Assembly (NCBI GenBank): GCA_005881495.1
Contig: VBHI01000138.1
Coordinates: 1-22,698 of the forward strand
DNA from: Chloroflexota bacterium
GTDB lineage: Bacteria; Chloroflexota; Ktedonobacteria; Ktedonobacterales; Ktedonobacteraceae
Direction: 5' to 3'
Length of the DNA: 22,698 nucleotides
Positions 8,632 through 16,023 of the stretch are shown piece by piece. The position numbers were made by a program, and so were the translations under genes. How positions within the stretch are numbered: position 1 is the stretch's first letter; the number at the start of each line of letters is the position of its first letter. Below the pieces are notes generated by a model, which did no database searches, was not told the DNA's origin, and was given only the letters and a program-made list of their open reading frames with translations.

Positions 8632-8872
8632 ATGTGGCTATTGCCAGTAGACATGATGCGCAAGAGCTTTTTAGGCGCATTCCCTCTCCCAGTGGTTGCA
8701 CTGGTTGCCATTCGCGCTGATGACCACCATTCTCTGCTTGCTGCGGTAGGTATCGAAGGTGGCTACCCTGTCCACCGAACGATGGTACGCCTCTACAGTC
8801 ACTCACACGGTGACCATCAAGAGAGTTCTGCTCAAAGCTACACTATCGACAGCAATCTCTTCTGCTGAAGAA

Positions 8873-8890
8873 GCATACTCCTGAGTATGC
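8873..8890. repeat. Perfect interrupted palindrome GCATACTC-CT-GAGTATGC
   Basis: Eight-bp arms with a 2-bp centre, perfect symmetry. No T-run follows on either strand, so it is not an intrinsic terminator. It may be a protein-binding operator in the shared ebo/TrmB upstream region; function unknown. Confidence 0.45.
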
Positions 8891-9146
8891 AAAGTGATCA
8901 AGTACCGTAGGACTATTGGTTGATAACCAGCAAAGGTAAAAGTGGCTCTCCATCCTGTAGGGGGAAATTGGGTGAAAACTGAAGAGAAAGCTAGTCCTTC
9001 GTTGAACTTGCTAGAAACAAATTCACCAGTCACTGGAATCTTCATAGCATGCAAAAAGATCAGAATGGCAATCCCTTAATGTTTGGGCGTAATCCAGGTA
9101 CGATCTATTGCAAGCTGGTTATCCAGATCCTAACGAAGCAGTTTTC

Positions 9147-9175
9147 TTGACAACATTCACACTTTTCTCTATAAT
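9147..9175 (+). promoter_or_regulatory. Consensus sigma-A promoter of the TrmB-like gene
   Basis: TTGACA (9147-9152) and TATAAT (9170-9175) are both exact consensus with an ideal 17-bp spacer. The start codon at 9208 lies 32 bp past the -10, and AGGAG at 9196-9200 provides the ribosome site. This is the strongest promoter by sequence in the window. Confidence 0.88.
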
Positions 9176-9195
9176 GTTGTTAGTAAAATAACAAC
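9150..9195. promoter_or_regulatory. Nested inverted-repeat operator over the TrmB-like promoter
   Basis: Two overlapping dyads share a central half-site. ACAACATT (9150-9157) is inverted as AATGTTGT (9173-9180). GTTGTTA (9176-9182) is inverted as TAACAAC (9189-9195). All arms are perfect. The half-sites cover the -35, the -10/start point and the leader just before the ribosome site, as expected for autorepression. The binder is unproven; the downstream TrmB-like protein is the simplest candidate. Confidence 0.6.
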
Positions 9196-9207
9196 AGGAG
9201 ATACGTG

Positions 9208-10089
9208 ATGAAACAGGATACCTTGACCGAGACCTTGCAACAGCTTGGATTTTCCCAATATGAAGCGCAGTGCTACCTTGGTCTATTGCGTCAGCATCCC
9301 CTCAATGGGTCACAACTCAGTACCGTCTGTGGCGTCCCGCGCTCCATGGTCTATCAGACGCTCAACCGCCTGGAGGAGAAGGCAGCGGTCGTGCGCCTGA
9401 AAGGCGAAGAGGGGGAACCACAACAGTATGAACCTGTGCCACCTGGTCAGGTGATCGCTCACCTCTCAGCACGTTTTCAAGCGACATGTGAGCACCTGGA
9501 AGAGGAACTCAACGCGCTCACAGCGAGCCGCCCTGCTGAAGTCGTTCTCAATATCGTTGGCGCAGACGACATTCTCAGGCGCGCCTCTTTCCTGGTACGC
9601 CAGGCGCAGCGGCGCATTTCCTTGATGGGGGGAGCACAAGAACTCGCCGCGCTGGAACAGGATCTCAAGGCCGCAGTTGATCGCGGCGTACGCGCGCGCA
9701 TCGTGAGCCTGGGGAGTCCTCCAGCGGTGCAGGGGCAGGTCGTCACCTATCTTGGGGAGAACGTATCTGCGCCGACACGCTTTCTGATCCTCGTTGCGGA
9801 TGCAGCCCACGTGCTCATCGCCACCTTCTCCCCTGAAACGACCCCCACAGCCCTCTGGACGGAGAATCAGACCCTGGCCCAACTGCTCTCCGCCTTTCTC
9901 AACACAGAATATTACATCGTCCGTCTGTCAAACACGCACCCTGCGCTCGTACGGGAGATGCTCTCCCAGGTCCTTGAACCGGAAGATCGAGATCGCTATG
10001 CTCGCATCTTGCTCTTCCTTGAACAACAGGCCGAACAACAGGCCGCAGAGCAAACCAGGAGCAGAGCCGAGAAGGAGATACGCTCATGA
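9208..10089 (+). CDS. TrmB-family transcriptional regulator
   Basis: A 293-aa protein. Residues 5-75 form a TrmB-type winged helix (LQQLGFSQYEAQCYLGLLR, then GVPRSMVYQTLNRLEEKAAV). A helical linker follows (HLEEELNALTA), then a C-terminal effector domain resembling the phospholipase-D-like fold of TrmB proteins (RRISLMGGAQELAALEQDL, then GVRARIVSLG). TrmB proteins sense sugars or related small molecules and act as repressors or activators; the ligand here is unknown. The ATG at 9208 sits seven bases after AGGAG; a GTG at 9205 is in frame but less well placed. The promoter carries nested inverted repeats, suggesting autoregulation. The stop overlaps the next gene as ATGA. It diverges from the ebo operon and could regulate it, but no matching site was found upstream of eboD. 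Confidence 0.85.
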   Translation: MKQDTLTETLQQLGFSQYEAQCYLGLLRQHPLNGSQLSTVCGVPRSMVYQTLNRLEEKAAVVRLKGEEGEPQQYEPVPPGQVIAHLSARFQATCEHLEEELNALTASRPAEVVLNIVGADDILRRASFLVRQAQRRISLMGGAQELAALEQDLKAAVDRGVRARIVSLGSPPAVQGQVVTYLGENVSAPTRFLILVADAAHVLIATFSPETTPTALWTENQTLAQLLSAFLNTEYYIVRLSNTHPALVREMLSQVLEPEDRDRYARILLFLEQQAEQQAAEQTRSRAEKEIRS

Positions 10090-10349
10090 AGAGCATCCTC
10101 ACTGAACAATTCTACTTCTTCCCCGATGATCTCAAAACCTGGCCGGGCAAAGTGCTCATTCTCCAATCGGATGATGATCCCGCCACGAAACTAGAGATGC
10201 GTTTGGCTCTACGCAATCTGTATCCCCAGGCCCACATCCACACCTTTCATCAAGCGGGCCACACACCTTTTCTGTCCCAACCGGACGAGTTCTATCCTCG
10301 CGTCTGGACATTTTTACAGAAAACGGACCAGAAAGCCGCGCTATTTTAA
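10086..10349 (+). pseudogene. Alpha/beta-hydrolase C-terminal fragment, N-terminus missing
   Basis: An 87-aa frame corresponding only to the last third of an alpha/beta hydrolase. WPGKVLILQSDDDPA holds the acid-residue loop and YPQAHIHTFHQAGHTPFLSQP holds the catalytic His. The nucleophile elbow and oxyanion region are absent, so it cannot be an ordinary hydrolase. The ATG overlaps the regulator stop as ATGA with GGAGAT upstream, so the fragment can still be translated. Internal deletion of a gene once co-transcribed with the TrmB-like gene is the likeliest origin. It meets the RHH gene tail to tail, with the two stop codons overlapping by 2 bp, which suggests a rearrangement junction nearby. 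Confidence 0.65.
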
Positions 10350-10540
10350 GGCGGGGAGGAATGGGCGTTCCTTGTTTGGGGCAGGCGCGGTGGGGCATAT
10401 GTTGGGTCATCCCACGCCAAATAGGTATCAAGTGCACGTCGGATGATTTCAGCCATGGGCAAATCTTCCTCCTGGCTCCGCTTTGCCAGTTGCTGCTTTT
10501 GCCGCTCCGTAATGTAGATGGTAATGCGTTCTTTGCGCAT
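10346..10540 (-). CDS. Ribbon-helix-helix (CopG/Arc-type) DNA-binding protein
   Basis: A 64-aa protein. Residues 4-43 fit the RHH fold: strand RITIYIT, helix ERQKQQLAKRSQEED, turn LPMAE, helix IIRRALDTYLAWD. The remaining Pro-rich tail looks unstructured. GAGGAG seven bases before the ATG supports the start. Dimers of this fold usually repress their own or neighbouring promoters, and many are antitoxins, but no toxin gene is adjacent. It is divergent from tnpB with 83 bp between the starts, and an inverted repeat lies between the -35 and -10 of the tnpB promoter. A role as tnpB repressor is inferred. Confidence 0.7.
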   Translation of the reverse strand: MRKERITIYITERQKQQLAKRSQEEDLPMAEIIRRALDTYLAWDDPTYAPPRLPQTRNAHSSPP

Positions 10541-10557
10541 CCCTGGCTCCTCTGCTC

Positions 10558-10587
10558 TTGACAGTCATCCCTATGAGGATGTATTAT
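10558..10587 (+). promoter_or_regulatory. tnpB promoter with palindromic operator in its spacer
   Basis: TTGACA (10558-10563) and TATTAT (10582-10587) are separated by 18 bp. The spacer contains the inverted repeat CATCC-CTATGA-GGATG (10566-10581), filling almost all the space between the two boxes, a classical repressor position. The tnpB ATG at 10624 is 36 bp past the -10. Confidence 0.65.
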
Positions 10588-10623
10588 CAGTCTAGCAGCA
10601 TGAGAGACGAAAGGCAAGAGGCC

Positions 10624-11772
10624 ATGCTCATCTTCGAGTACAAGCTCGACGGGACGAAACAGCAATACGCTGCCATTGATGAAGCAGTGCGGGTGGTTCA
10701 GTTCATCCGCAATACTTGCTTGCGCAAATGGATGGATGAGACGGCTGTCTCAAAGAACGCTTTGCAGGTCTATTGTGCTGTGCTGGCGAAAGCGTACCCA
10801 TTTGCCTCTCTCCTCAACTCCCAAGCTCGTCAAGCCAGTGCTGATCGGGCCTGGTTTGCCATCTCTCGCTTCTATGAGAACTGCAAGAACCACAAACCGG
10901 GCAAGAAGGGCTATCCCCAGTTCCAGCGGAACAATCGCAGCGTCGAGTACAAGACGACGGGATGGAAGCTAGCGCCAGATGGGCGACACATCACCTTCAC
11001 GGATGGCTGTGGCATTGGGCGTTTGCGGCTCGTCGGCAATCCAGGGCAGCAGATCGAAGCTTTCCCCCCGAAGCAGATCAAACGCGTGCGCATCGTGCAC
11101 CGTGCGGATGGCTACTACGTCCAATTTGGCGTGAAAGCCGAGCGGCAGATTACCCACGTTCCCACTGGGAGGCAGGTCGGCATTGATGTGGGCTTGAAAG
11201 CCTTCTCTACCGACTCTGAGGGAAACACTCTCGAGAACCCGCGGCACCATCGGAAAGCGGAAAAGAAACTCAAGAGACTCCACCGACAGCTCTCCCGTAA
11301 ACAGAAGAAGAGCCAGAACCGCCAACGTGCCCGCAAGCAGTTGGCGAAAGCGTATCTGAAAGTGCAACGGCAGCGTGAAGATTTCGCCCGCAAGCAGGCG
11401 AACACGCTCGTCACATCTAGCGATTTGATTGCCTATGAGCAGCTTCAGATACACAATATGGTCAGGAACCGGCATCTCGCCAAAAGCATCCATGACGCCG
11501 GATGGGGTCTCTTCTTGCGCTGGCTCAAGTATTATGGTGCGCTGCATGACATTCCGGTGATTGCCGTGCCAGCGCATTACACCAGTCAGGATTGTTCAGC
11601 GTGTGGCACGCGGGTGAAGAAGACCTTGAGTGTACGCACTCACATTTGTCCTGATTGTGGCGTGGTGCTGGACCGGGATCACAATGCGGCGCGCAACATT
11701 CTGCAAGCAGCGCTTTCGTCCCTTCAAGGCGGTACCGTGGGGCACACGGAAACCGGCAGGCTTGCCCTGTAA
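10624..11772 (+). CDS. tnpB: TnpB RNA-guided endonuclease of an IS200/IS605-family element
   Basis: A 382-aa protein with an intact RuvC-like nuclease triad: Asp188 (VGIDVGLKAF), Glu272 (IAYEQLQIHNM) and Asp352 (DRDHNAARNI). The four-Cys zinc knuckle CSAC...CPDC lies between the last two. The N-terminal OrfB helix-turn-helix (MLIFEYKLDGTKQQY, then RNTCLRKWM) is present. TnpB is guided by an RNA from the element's right end and cuts DNA next to a transposon-associated motif. The ATG at 10624 follows AGAGG; the frame to 10558 is a non-coding extension. No tnpA lies nearby, so any mobility would need a transposase in trans. Because the triad is complete, this is not a dead-nuclease repressor-type derivative. 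The right boundary is at about 11874, inside a Rieske gene. Confidence 0.92.
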   Translation: MLIFEYKLDGTKQQYAAIDEAVRVVQFIRNTCLRKWMDETAVSKNALQVYCAVLAKAYPFASLLNSQARQASADRAWFAISRFYENCKNHKPGKKGYPQFQRNNRSVEYKTTGWKLAPDGRHITFTDGCGIGRLRLVGNPGQQIEAFPPKQIKRVRIVHRADGYYVQFGVKAERQITHVPTGRQVGIDVGLKAFSTDSEGNTLENPRHHRKAEKKLKRLHRQLSRKQKKSQNRQRARKQLAKAYLKVQRQREDFARKQANTLVTSSDLIAYEQLQIHNMVRNRHLAKSIHDAGWGLFLRWLKYYGALHDIPVIAVPAHYTSQDCSACGTRVKKTLSVRTHICPDCGVVLDRDHNAARNILQAALSSLQGGTVGHTETGRLAL

Positions 11773-11874
11773 AAACGCTTCTGGACAGGGAGCCGCTACT
11801 GCTCTGCCAGCAATGACGAGCAGCAAGCTCCCTGGATGAAGGAAGAACCCTCGCGCATTTATGCCGGGGAGTGT
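11700..11874 (+). ncRNA. Probable omega (guide) RNA scaffold and right end of the tnpB element
   Basis: The 3' end of tnpB and the following 100 bp lead to GAAGAACCCTCGCG, an A/T loop, and GCCGGGGAGTGT (ending 11874), matching the usual IS605 right end (GAAGAA, GC-rich hairpin, GGGGAGTGT). In this family the guide RNA overlaps the end of tnpB and runs out of the right end, so bases from about 11875 would be the guide. The 5' limit given is approximate. RNA structure was judged by eye only. Confidence 0.5.
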
Positions 11875-12226
11875 CAGCCAGACAAACCCAGATCCAGTTA
11901 TATTTCTCACGCGCTTGGTAGGTTTTGACACAGGCTGTGGCAGGTGGTTTTTGTGTCGGGTGAGCGGGGAAACGAATGCACTGTCCTGCTTCATTATAGG
12001 TCCAGCCGTGATACGCACACATCAAGGTCTCTCCCTGGATTTTTCCGAGCGAGAGCCGTGTACCCCGATGCACGCACAGATCACGCCAGGCGTGGATCTT
12101 ATCACCCACTCGCCACAGTACAAGGTCTTCCTCGAGCAAACGTACAGCCATCGGCTCATTCGCCTTAAGGCCAGGTGCGTATGCGACCACATGCCAATCA
12201 TTCATGAGAACAGGATCATTCAACAT
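11875..12226 (-). pseudogene. Rieske [2Fe-2S] oxygenase, truncated by the tnpB element
   Basis: From the ATG at 12226 (AAGGAA six bases upstream) the product starts MLNDPVLMNDWHVVAYAPGL. It contains a complete Rieske motif: C-V-H-R-G, 16-17 residues later C-A-Y-H-G-W, the cluster ligands of ring-hydroxylating oxygenases and Rieske demethylases. The homology stops at YNWIWVCLAD, exactly where the tnpB element's right end is met; the frame then runs through antisense tnpB. The catalytic non-heme iron domain is missing, and it is not found on the other side of the element, so the oxygenase is dead. It lies 34 bp after the big regulator on the same strand and was probably co-transcribed with it. 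Confidence 0.8.
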
Positions 12227-12260
12227 AATGGTTCCTTGAACGCAACTGGTAATAGTTGGA

Positions 12261-15200
12261 TTACCCCTTAACCCCCAACCTCTGGAAAATTCCCCTCGCA
12301 CGCTCAAGCAGCTTCCGGCCTCTCTCCTCGTCTCCCGCCTGTTTCCGTTCCTGGAAGAACAAACCATAGGCTTCCTGGGTGCGAGCGTACTCAACCTGGT
12401 CATCAAGGGCCTCTAGCTCCGCGAGGGAACGTTCAAAGCATGGCTGCGCTTCCTTGAATTGCCCTTGAGCCTGCCAGATACGGCCTTGCAGGCGCTGACC
12501 GATCGCGGGCAGTTGGCGATAATGACGGCTTTGAGCATACTGCATGGCCTGGTCAAGATACTGCTGAGCCTCTTCAATCTTGCCTGCATACAGGTGTGAC
12601 TTTGCCGCCTGCACAAGCAGGTGAGGAAATACCATGGAGGTCTCGCCATCTTTTTGCGCCATCACTATCGCTTCTTTGATATCGGCTATGGCGCACTGCC
12701 AGTCGTCTCGCCATCCATCGCAGACGCTGCGGCTCCACAGAACGCGCGCCTGCATATCCGCGTCGTGTAGCATCGTAGCAATGGCATATGCGCTATCGCC
12801 ACGTTTCTCTGCTTCCTCCCACTGACCTGCCTGTATGGCAAGAAAAGCCTGCATAAGATTGGCCCAGCCTTGCGCTCCTACCACGCCGTGTTGCTGCGCC
12901 TTGACGAGGGCTTCGTGCGCCAGGCGCTGTCCCTCTTCAATCTGTCCGAGCAGCATACAGGCCCAGGCAGCGGAATAGTTCATCATCGGCTCCCACTCGG
13001 GCTTATTGGAACTGCGGCAGACCTCTGCTCCACGTAATGCATAGTCCAGCATCCGCCGGGGCGATTCCGTCAGAAATGCACACCAGCTGAGCGACCAGAT
13101 AGAGACAACCAGGATAAACGCATCGTTGCCGCCCACTTTCTCGTGCAGTGCATCCGCTTGCTGGAGCTTCTCACGAGCCAGCAGCGGCTCTCCCATTACG
13201 GTCGCGGCCAACCCCCACTGAGCGTAGGCCTTAGCAAGCAATGCCGTTTCATCTGGCCTGTTTTCGATGCACTTTAAGGCGCGCTGGATATGCTGCACGG
13301 CGTCTATCTCTTTACCCTGCCAGTGGCAACAGAAGGAGACATGCAAATAGGCCTCCGCCTGATTCACGTCGTAGCCCATATCTCGCCAGAGCGCCGCCGA
13401 TGCCATACCTGTTTCAATGGCTTTATCTAGCCGGCCGGTGTAAATGTAAATCTCAGATAACTGGCGTAACAACCCGGCTCGCCGGGGGCGTTCCTCGTCA
13501 CTGATTAACAGGTCAAGCGTAGCCTTCATGTGCTCAGCCGCGTTAACAAAGGCGTAGACACTAGCGGCATGAGCTGCAGCTTTCAACAGGTAATATACCG
13601 CCCGTGTCGGGTTCTCTGCCATCTGGTAATGGTAGGCAAGCGTGCTGAAGTATGGTTGCAAACGTGTAGTGTATCGCGTCTCGATGGCATGGGCTACCTG
13701 GCTATGCAGCGTCCTCCGCCGTAAAGGGTTGAGCCATTGATAAAGCACTTCGCGGATTTTATCGTGGGTAAAGGCAAGGTCCAGATCCTGCTCTTGTGCG
13801 CCGCTTTTTGACGAATCAGAAAATACAGAGAGTATCTGCGCCCGGATAGCATCGTCTATGTGTTCCGCCACCGCGTCTTCGGAGAGATTGCGTGCCTGGC
13901 AGAGTAGTGCGGAGCTGAACTGTCTTCCCAGCACCGCCGCTAAGGTCATTGACGTGCGACACTCGGGTGAGAGATGTACCAGCCGCCGCTCGATCAATAA
14001 ACGCACGCTGTGCGGCAGCTCAAGCTGACTGATATCTACCGTTGCCTGCCAGCGGTCTCCCACCTTTTTGATTTTACCTTCGAGAATTAGTGTGCGAATA
14101 GCTTCACCAATAAAGAAAGGATTGCCCTCTGTCTGGCGGAAAATCTCAGCCGCGAAGATGGGGCGCACAGAGTGTCCCGCGATATTCACCAGCAGTTGGT
14201 GAACTTCGGCTTCGGTAAGGCGGTGCAGTCGCACATCTTCGCTGATGCCAGCGCGCGCCAACGTCCCCATCAGCCCGCGCAGCGGATGGGTATCATGTAC
14301 AGAATCCGCACGATAAAGCATGAGATACAATGGTACAGCATGGCGATTTCCTGCTTCTCTTGTGCTGTTAGCGGGGGGTAAGCCTGCGCTCTGCACCAGT
14401 AAGAAATTGAGCAATTGCATGGTGGCTGCGTCCGCCCATTGTAAGTCGTCCAGGATAATGATCACTGGTCGCTGCTCTGCTAATGCATTGAAAAAGCGAG
14501 CTACGGCGCTGTAGAGGTTGCGCCGTTCCAGTTCCGGGCCAATCGGCTCTGGTTGAGGCAGTTCCGGCAGTTTGAATCGCACTTCAGGCGCGATTTTTGC
14601 CAGGTCAACTGCGCTATCGCCCAGCATAGCGCGTAATTCAGCAGGGCTGCACGTGCGCACATATGCACTGATAGCGTCCGCCATGGGTTGATAGGGAAAA
14701 GATCCGCTCATTTCGTAGCAATATCCCCAGAGGACCGCTGCCTGTTGTGTTTCCTCGGACCACTGTGTGAACTCGCGTGCCAGGCGTGTTTTGCCTATGC
14801 CAGGCTCGCCAAAAATAAAGACGGCTTTGCGCTGCCCGTTACGCGTCTGTTGATAGACCCGCTGCATTGTCAGAGTTTCTTCTTCGCGCCCGACCAGTTC
14901 GGCTTTCAAAATACGCTCAGGGTTCATCTGGACCTGCTCTTCAGCCGCTTCTGTCCCTACTTCCTGGAGCGTAGGGGCCCGATTTATCGTGCCCTGCCTC
15001 GTTTCCGCATCTCTACTGTTTGCAACTGCCGTGGGGATAGAACTGCTCTGTGCCTTTCCCTCTCTATAACCGGCCTGACTGGGCGCTATCCATTTTTTCT
15101 CACCGTCAACCTTTAGGGGTACATCATCTGTGTGTTGTAGCTCCAACAGGTCGACGTTAATGCTCCCTGCTTGGATCCTATTGTAGAGATCAACCGTCTC

Positions 15201-15974
15201 TGGGAGCGGGTTTGCGTCAAGTTCCTCCCTCAGGGCGGCACGTAAAAGCTGGTACTGGTTGAGTGCATCGCTGCGGCGTCCCATGCGAGCAAAAACCAGC
15301 ATAAGTTGGCGATGGGTCTGCTCGTCGGCAGAGTTCCTTTCTAACAACGCCTGCAGATATTCACCTGCTCGCTGACCCTGCGCGTTTGCCAGTGCCAGTT
15401 TAGCGGCATTCTCCAGCAGCCATGAATAGAGGCGCCGCAAGCGATCGCGCCGCCGCTGTGCCCAGTCCTCATATAAATCGTCCGGTAGGTAATCGCCCTT
15501 GTACAGAGCTAAAATATGATCGAACTCGTTGAGCAGTTGTAGGTCGCTCGCTGCATCCTGCCCCTTTTGAGATCGACTGCGCATCCTCGCCTGTAATGGT
15601 TTTACTGAAGATTCAAAGCTGTCGGCATCGATCTCCATACTATCTGGAGTCAGCATCAGGGTGTCGCGCTCAAGCAGTACATAGATCGAGGCGCTGCCTT
15701 TGCCGGCGACTAAATCGGGCTCGAGCGCTCTGCGCAATAGATAAAGGGTTTTCCCGAAGGAGTTGGCCGCCTGCTCGCTGGTTGAATTGGGCCAGAGGAT
15801 TTCCTGGATTTGCTCTCGGTGAAGACGGTGCTGCTCTGCCGATAAGAGCAACTTAAAGAGGTCGTTGACTTTGCGCCGACTCCAGTTACCTCCAGAGAGA
15901 GGGACGTGGTCACGGCGTACCTCAAATCGACCGAGCGTCGAAACTTCGAGGAGCGTGATTGCGTCAATCATCAT
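12261..15974 (-). CDS. SARP-type transcriptional activator fused to AAA+/NACHT-like ATPase and TPR domains
   Basis: A 1237-aa regulator. Residues 8-95 are a winged-helix DNA-binding domain of the SARP/AfsR type (LEVSTLGRFEVRRDHVPL, then WSRRKVNDLFKLLLSAE). Residues 100-275 form a bacterial transcriptional activation domain (BTAD) with the ending LRRLYSWLLENAAKLAL...YLQALLERNSADEQTHRQLM. A low-complexity linker follows to about 375. An ATPase domain has Walker A GEPGIGKT near 390 and Walker B VIIILDDLQWAD near 507. The rest, to the C-terminus, is TPR-like helical repeats. Such proteins activate secondary-metabolism or stress genes by binding direct repeats spaced 11 bp. GGGAGGT precedes adjacent ATGs at 15974 and 15971. 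The linker contains a piece of an intergenic repeat at 14971-14994. It diverges from the sigma gene. Confidence 0.85.
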   Translation of the reverse strand: MMIDAITLLEVSTLGRFEVRRDHVPLSGGNWSRRKVNDLFKLLLSAEQHRLHREQIQEILWPNSTSEQAANSFGKTLYLLRRALEPDLVAGKGSASIYVLLERDTLMLTPDSMEIDADSFESSVKPLQARMRSRSQKGQDAASDLQLLNEFDHILALYKGDYLPDDLYEDWAQRRRDRLRRLYSWLLENAAKLALANAQGQRAGEYLQALLERNSADEQTHRQLMLVFARMGRRSDALNQYQLLRAALREELDANPLPETVDLYNRIQAGSINVDLLELQHTDDVPLKVDGEKKWIAPSQAGYREGKAQSSSIPTAVANSRDAETRQGTINRAPTLQEVGTEAAEEQVQMNPERILKAELVGREEETLTMQRVYQQTRNGQRKAVFIFGEPGIGKTRLAREFTQWSEETQQAAVLWGYCYEMSGSFPYQPMADAISAYVRTCSPAELRAMLGDSAVDLAKIAPEVRFKLPELPQPEPIGPELERRNLYSAVARFFNALAEQRPVIIILDDLQWADAATMQLLNFLLVQSAGLPPANSTREAGNRHAVPLYLMLYRADSVHDTHPLRGLMGTLARAGISEDVRLHRLTEAEVHQLLVNIAGHSVRPIFAAEIFRQTEGNPFFIGEAIRTLILEGKIKKVGDRWQATVDISQLELPHSVRLLIERRLVHLSPECRTSMTLAAVLGRQFSSALLCQARNLSEDAVAEHIDDAIRAQILSVFSDSSKSGAQEQDLDLAFTHDKIREVLYQWLNPLRRRTLHSQVAHAIETRYTTRLQPYFSTLAYHYQMAENPTRAVYYLLKAAAHAASVYAFVNAAEHMKATLDLLISDEERPRRAGLLRQLSEIYIYTGRLDKAIETGMASAALWRDMGYDVNQAEAYLHVSFCCHWQGKEIDAVQHIQRALKCIENRPDETALLAKAYAQWGLAATVMGEPLLAREKLQQADALHEKVGGNDAFILVVSIWSLSWCAFLTESPRRMLDYALRGAEVCRSSNKPEWEPMMNYSAAWACMLLGQIEEGQRLAHEALVKAQQHGVVGAQGWANLMQAFLAIQAGQWEEAEKRGDSAYAIATMLHDADMQARVLWSRSVCDGWRDDWQCAIADIKEAIVMAQKDGETSMVFPHLLVQAAKSHLYAGKIEEAQQYLDQAMQYAQSRHYRQLPAIGQRLQGRIWQAQGQFKEAQPCFERSLAELEALDDQVEYARTQEAYGLFFQERKQAGDEERGRKLLERARGIFQRLGVKG
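14971..14994. repeat. Intergenic-repeat fragment lying inside the SARP regulator coding sequence
   Basis: GTAGGGGCCCGATTTATC followed by GTGCCC matches the first half of the repeat at 21311-21333 over its whole length with one extra C. Read on the coding strand it encodes GTINRAPT in the linker between the BTAD and ATPase domains, a position that tolerates insertions. Confidence 0.7.
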
Positions 15975-16023
15975 TGACCTCCCGTAAGGGTCCTGGTCTC
16001 CCAAATCTCTTCTACCAGTGAGG

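Larger units (their letters stand above)
8550..9146. other. Intergenic region between the ebo operon and the divergent TrmB-like regulator; no gene recognised
   Basis: About 600 bp without a convincing gene; short open frames on both strands show no family resemblance. It holds a hairpin resembling an IS200/IS605 right end (8604-8631), a perfect 18-bp palindrome (8873-8890), a small palindrome CCAGT-C-ACTGG near 9025, and a 10-bp inverted pair GATAACCAGC (8922-8931) / GCTGGTTATC (9114-9123). The ebo promoter must lie in or near this stretch but was not identified by eye. Confidence 0.6.

Noticed and set aside
8519..9054. Minus-strand open frames of 95 and 83 aa upstream of eboD (and a 78-aa plus-strand frame)
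   Set aside because: No family resemblance and no ribosome sites fit; one crosses the hairpin and overlaps the eboD start. Treated as intergenic.
10334..10358. Possible third IS605-like right end (CCGC...GCGGGGAGG) at the hydrolase/RHH junction
   Set aside because: Only a 4-bp stem and no GTGT terminus; too weak to call, although a junction of some kind is likely there.
10624..11772. Idea that TnpB is a nuclease-dead repressor (TldR-like)
   Set aside because: All three RuvC acidic residues and the zinc-knuckle cysteines are present.
11525..11874. Continuation of the Rieske frame on the minus strand through tnpB
   Set aside because: This part is the antisense of tnpB and its right end, and oxygenase similarity ends at the junction.
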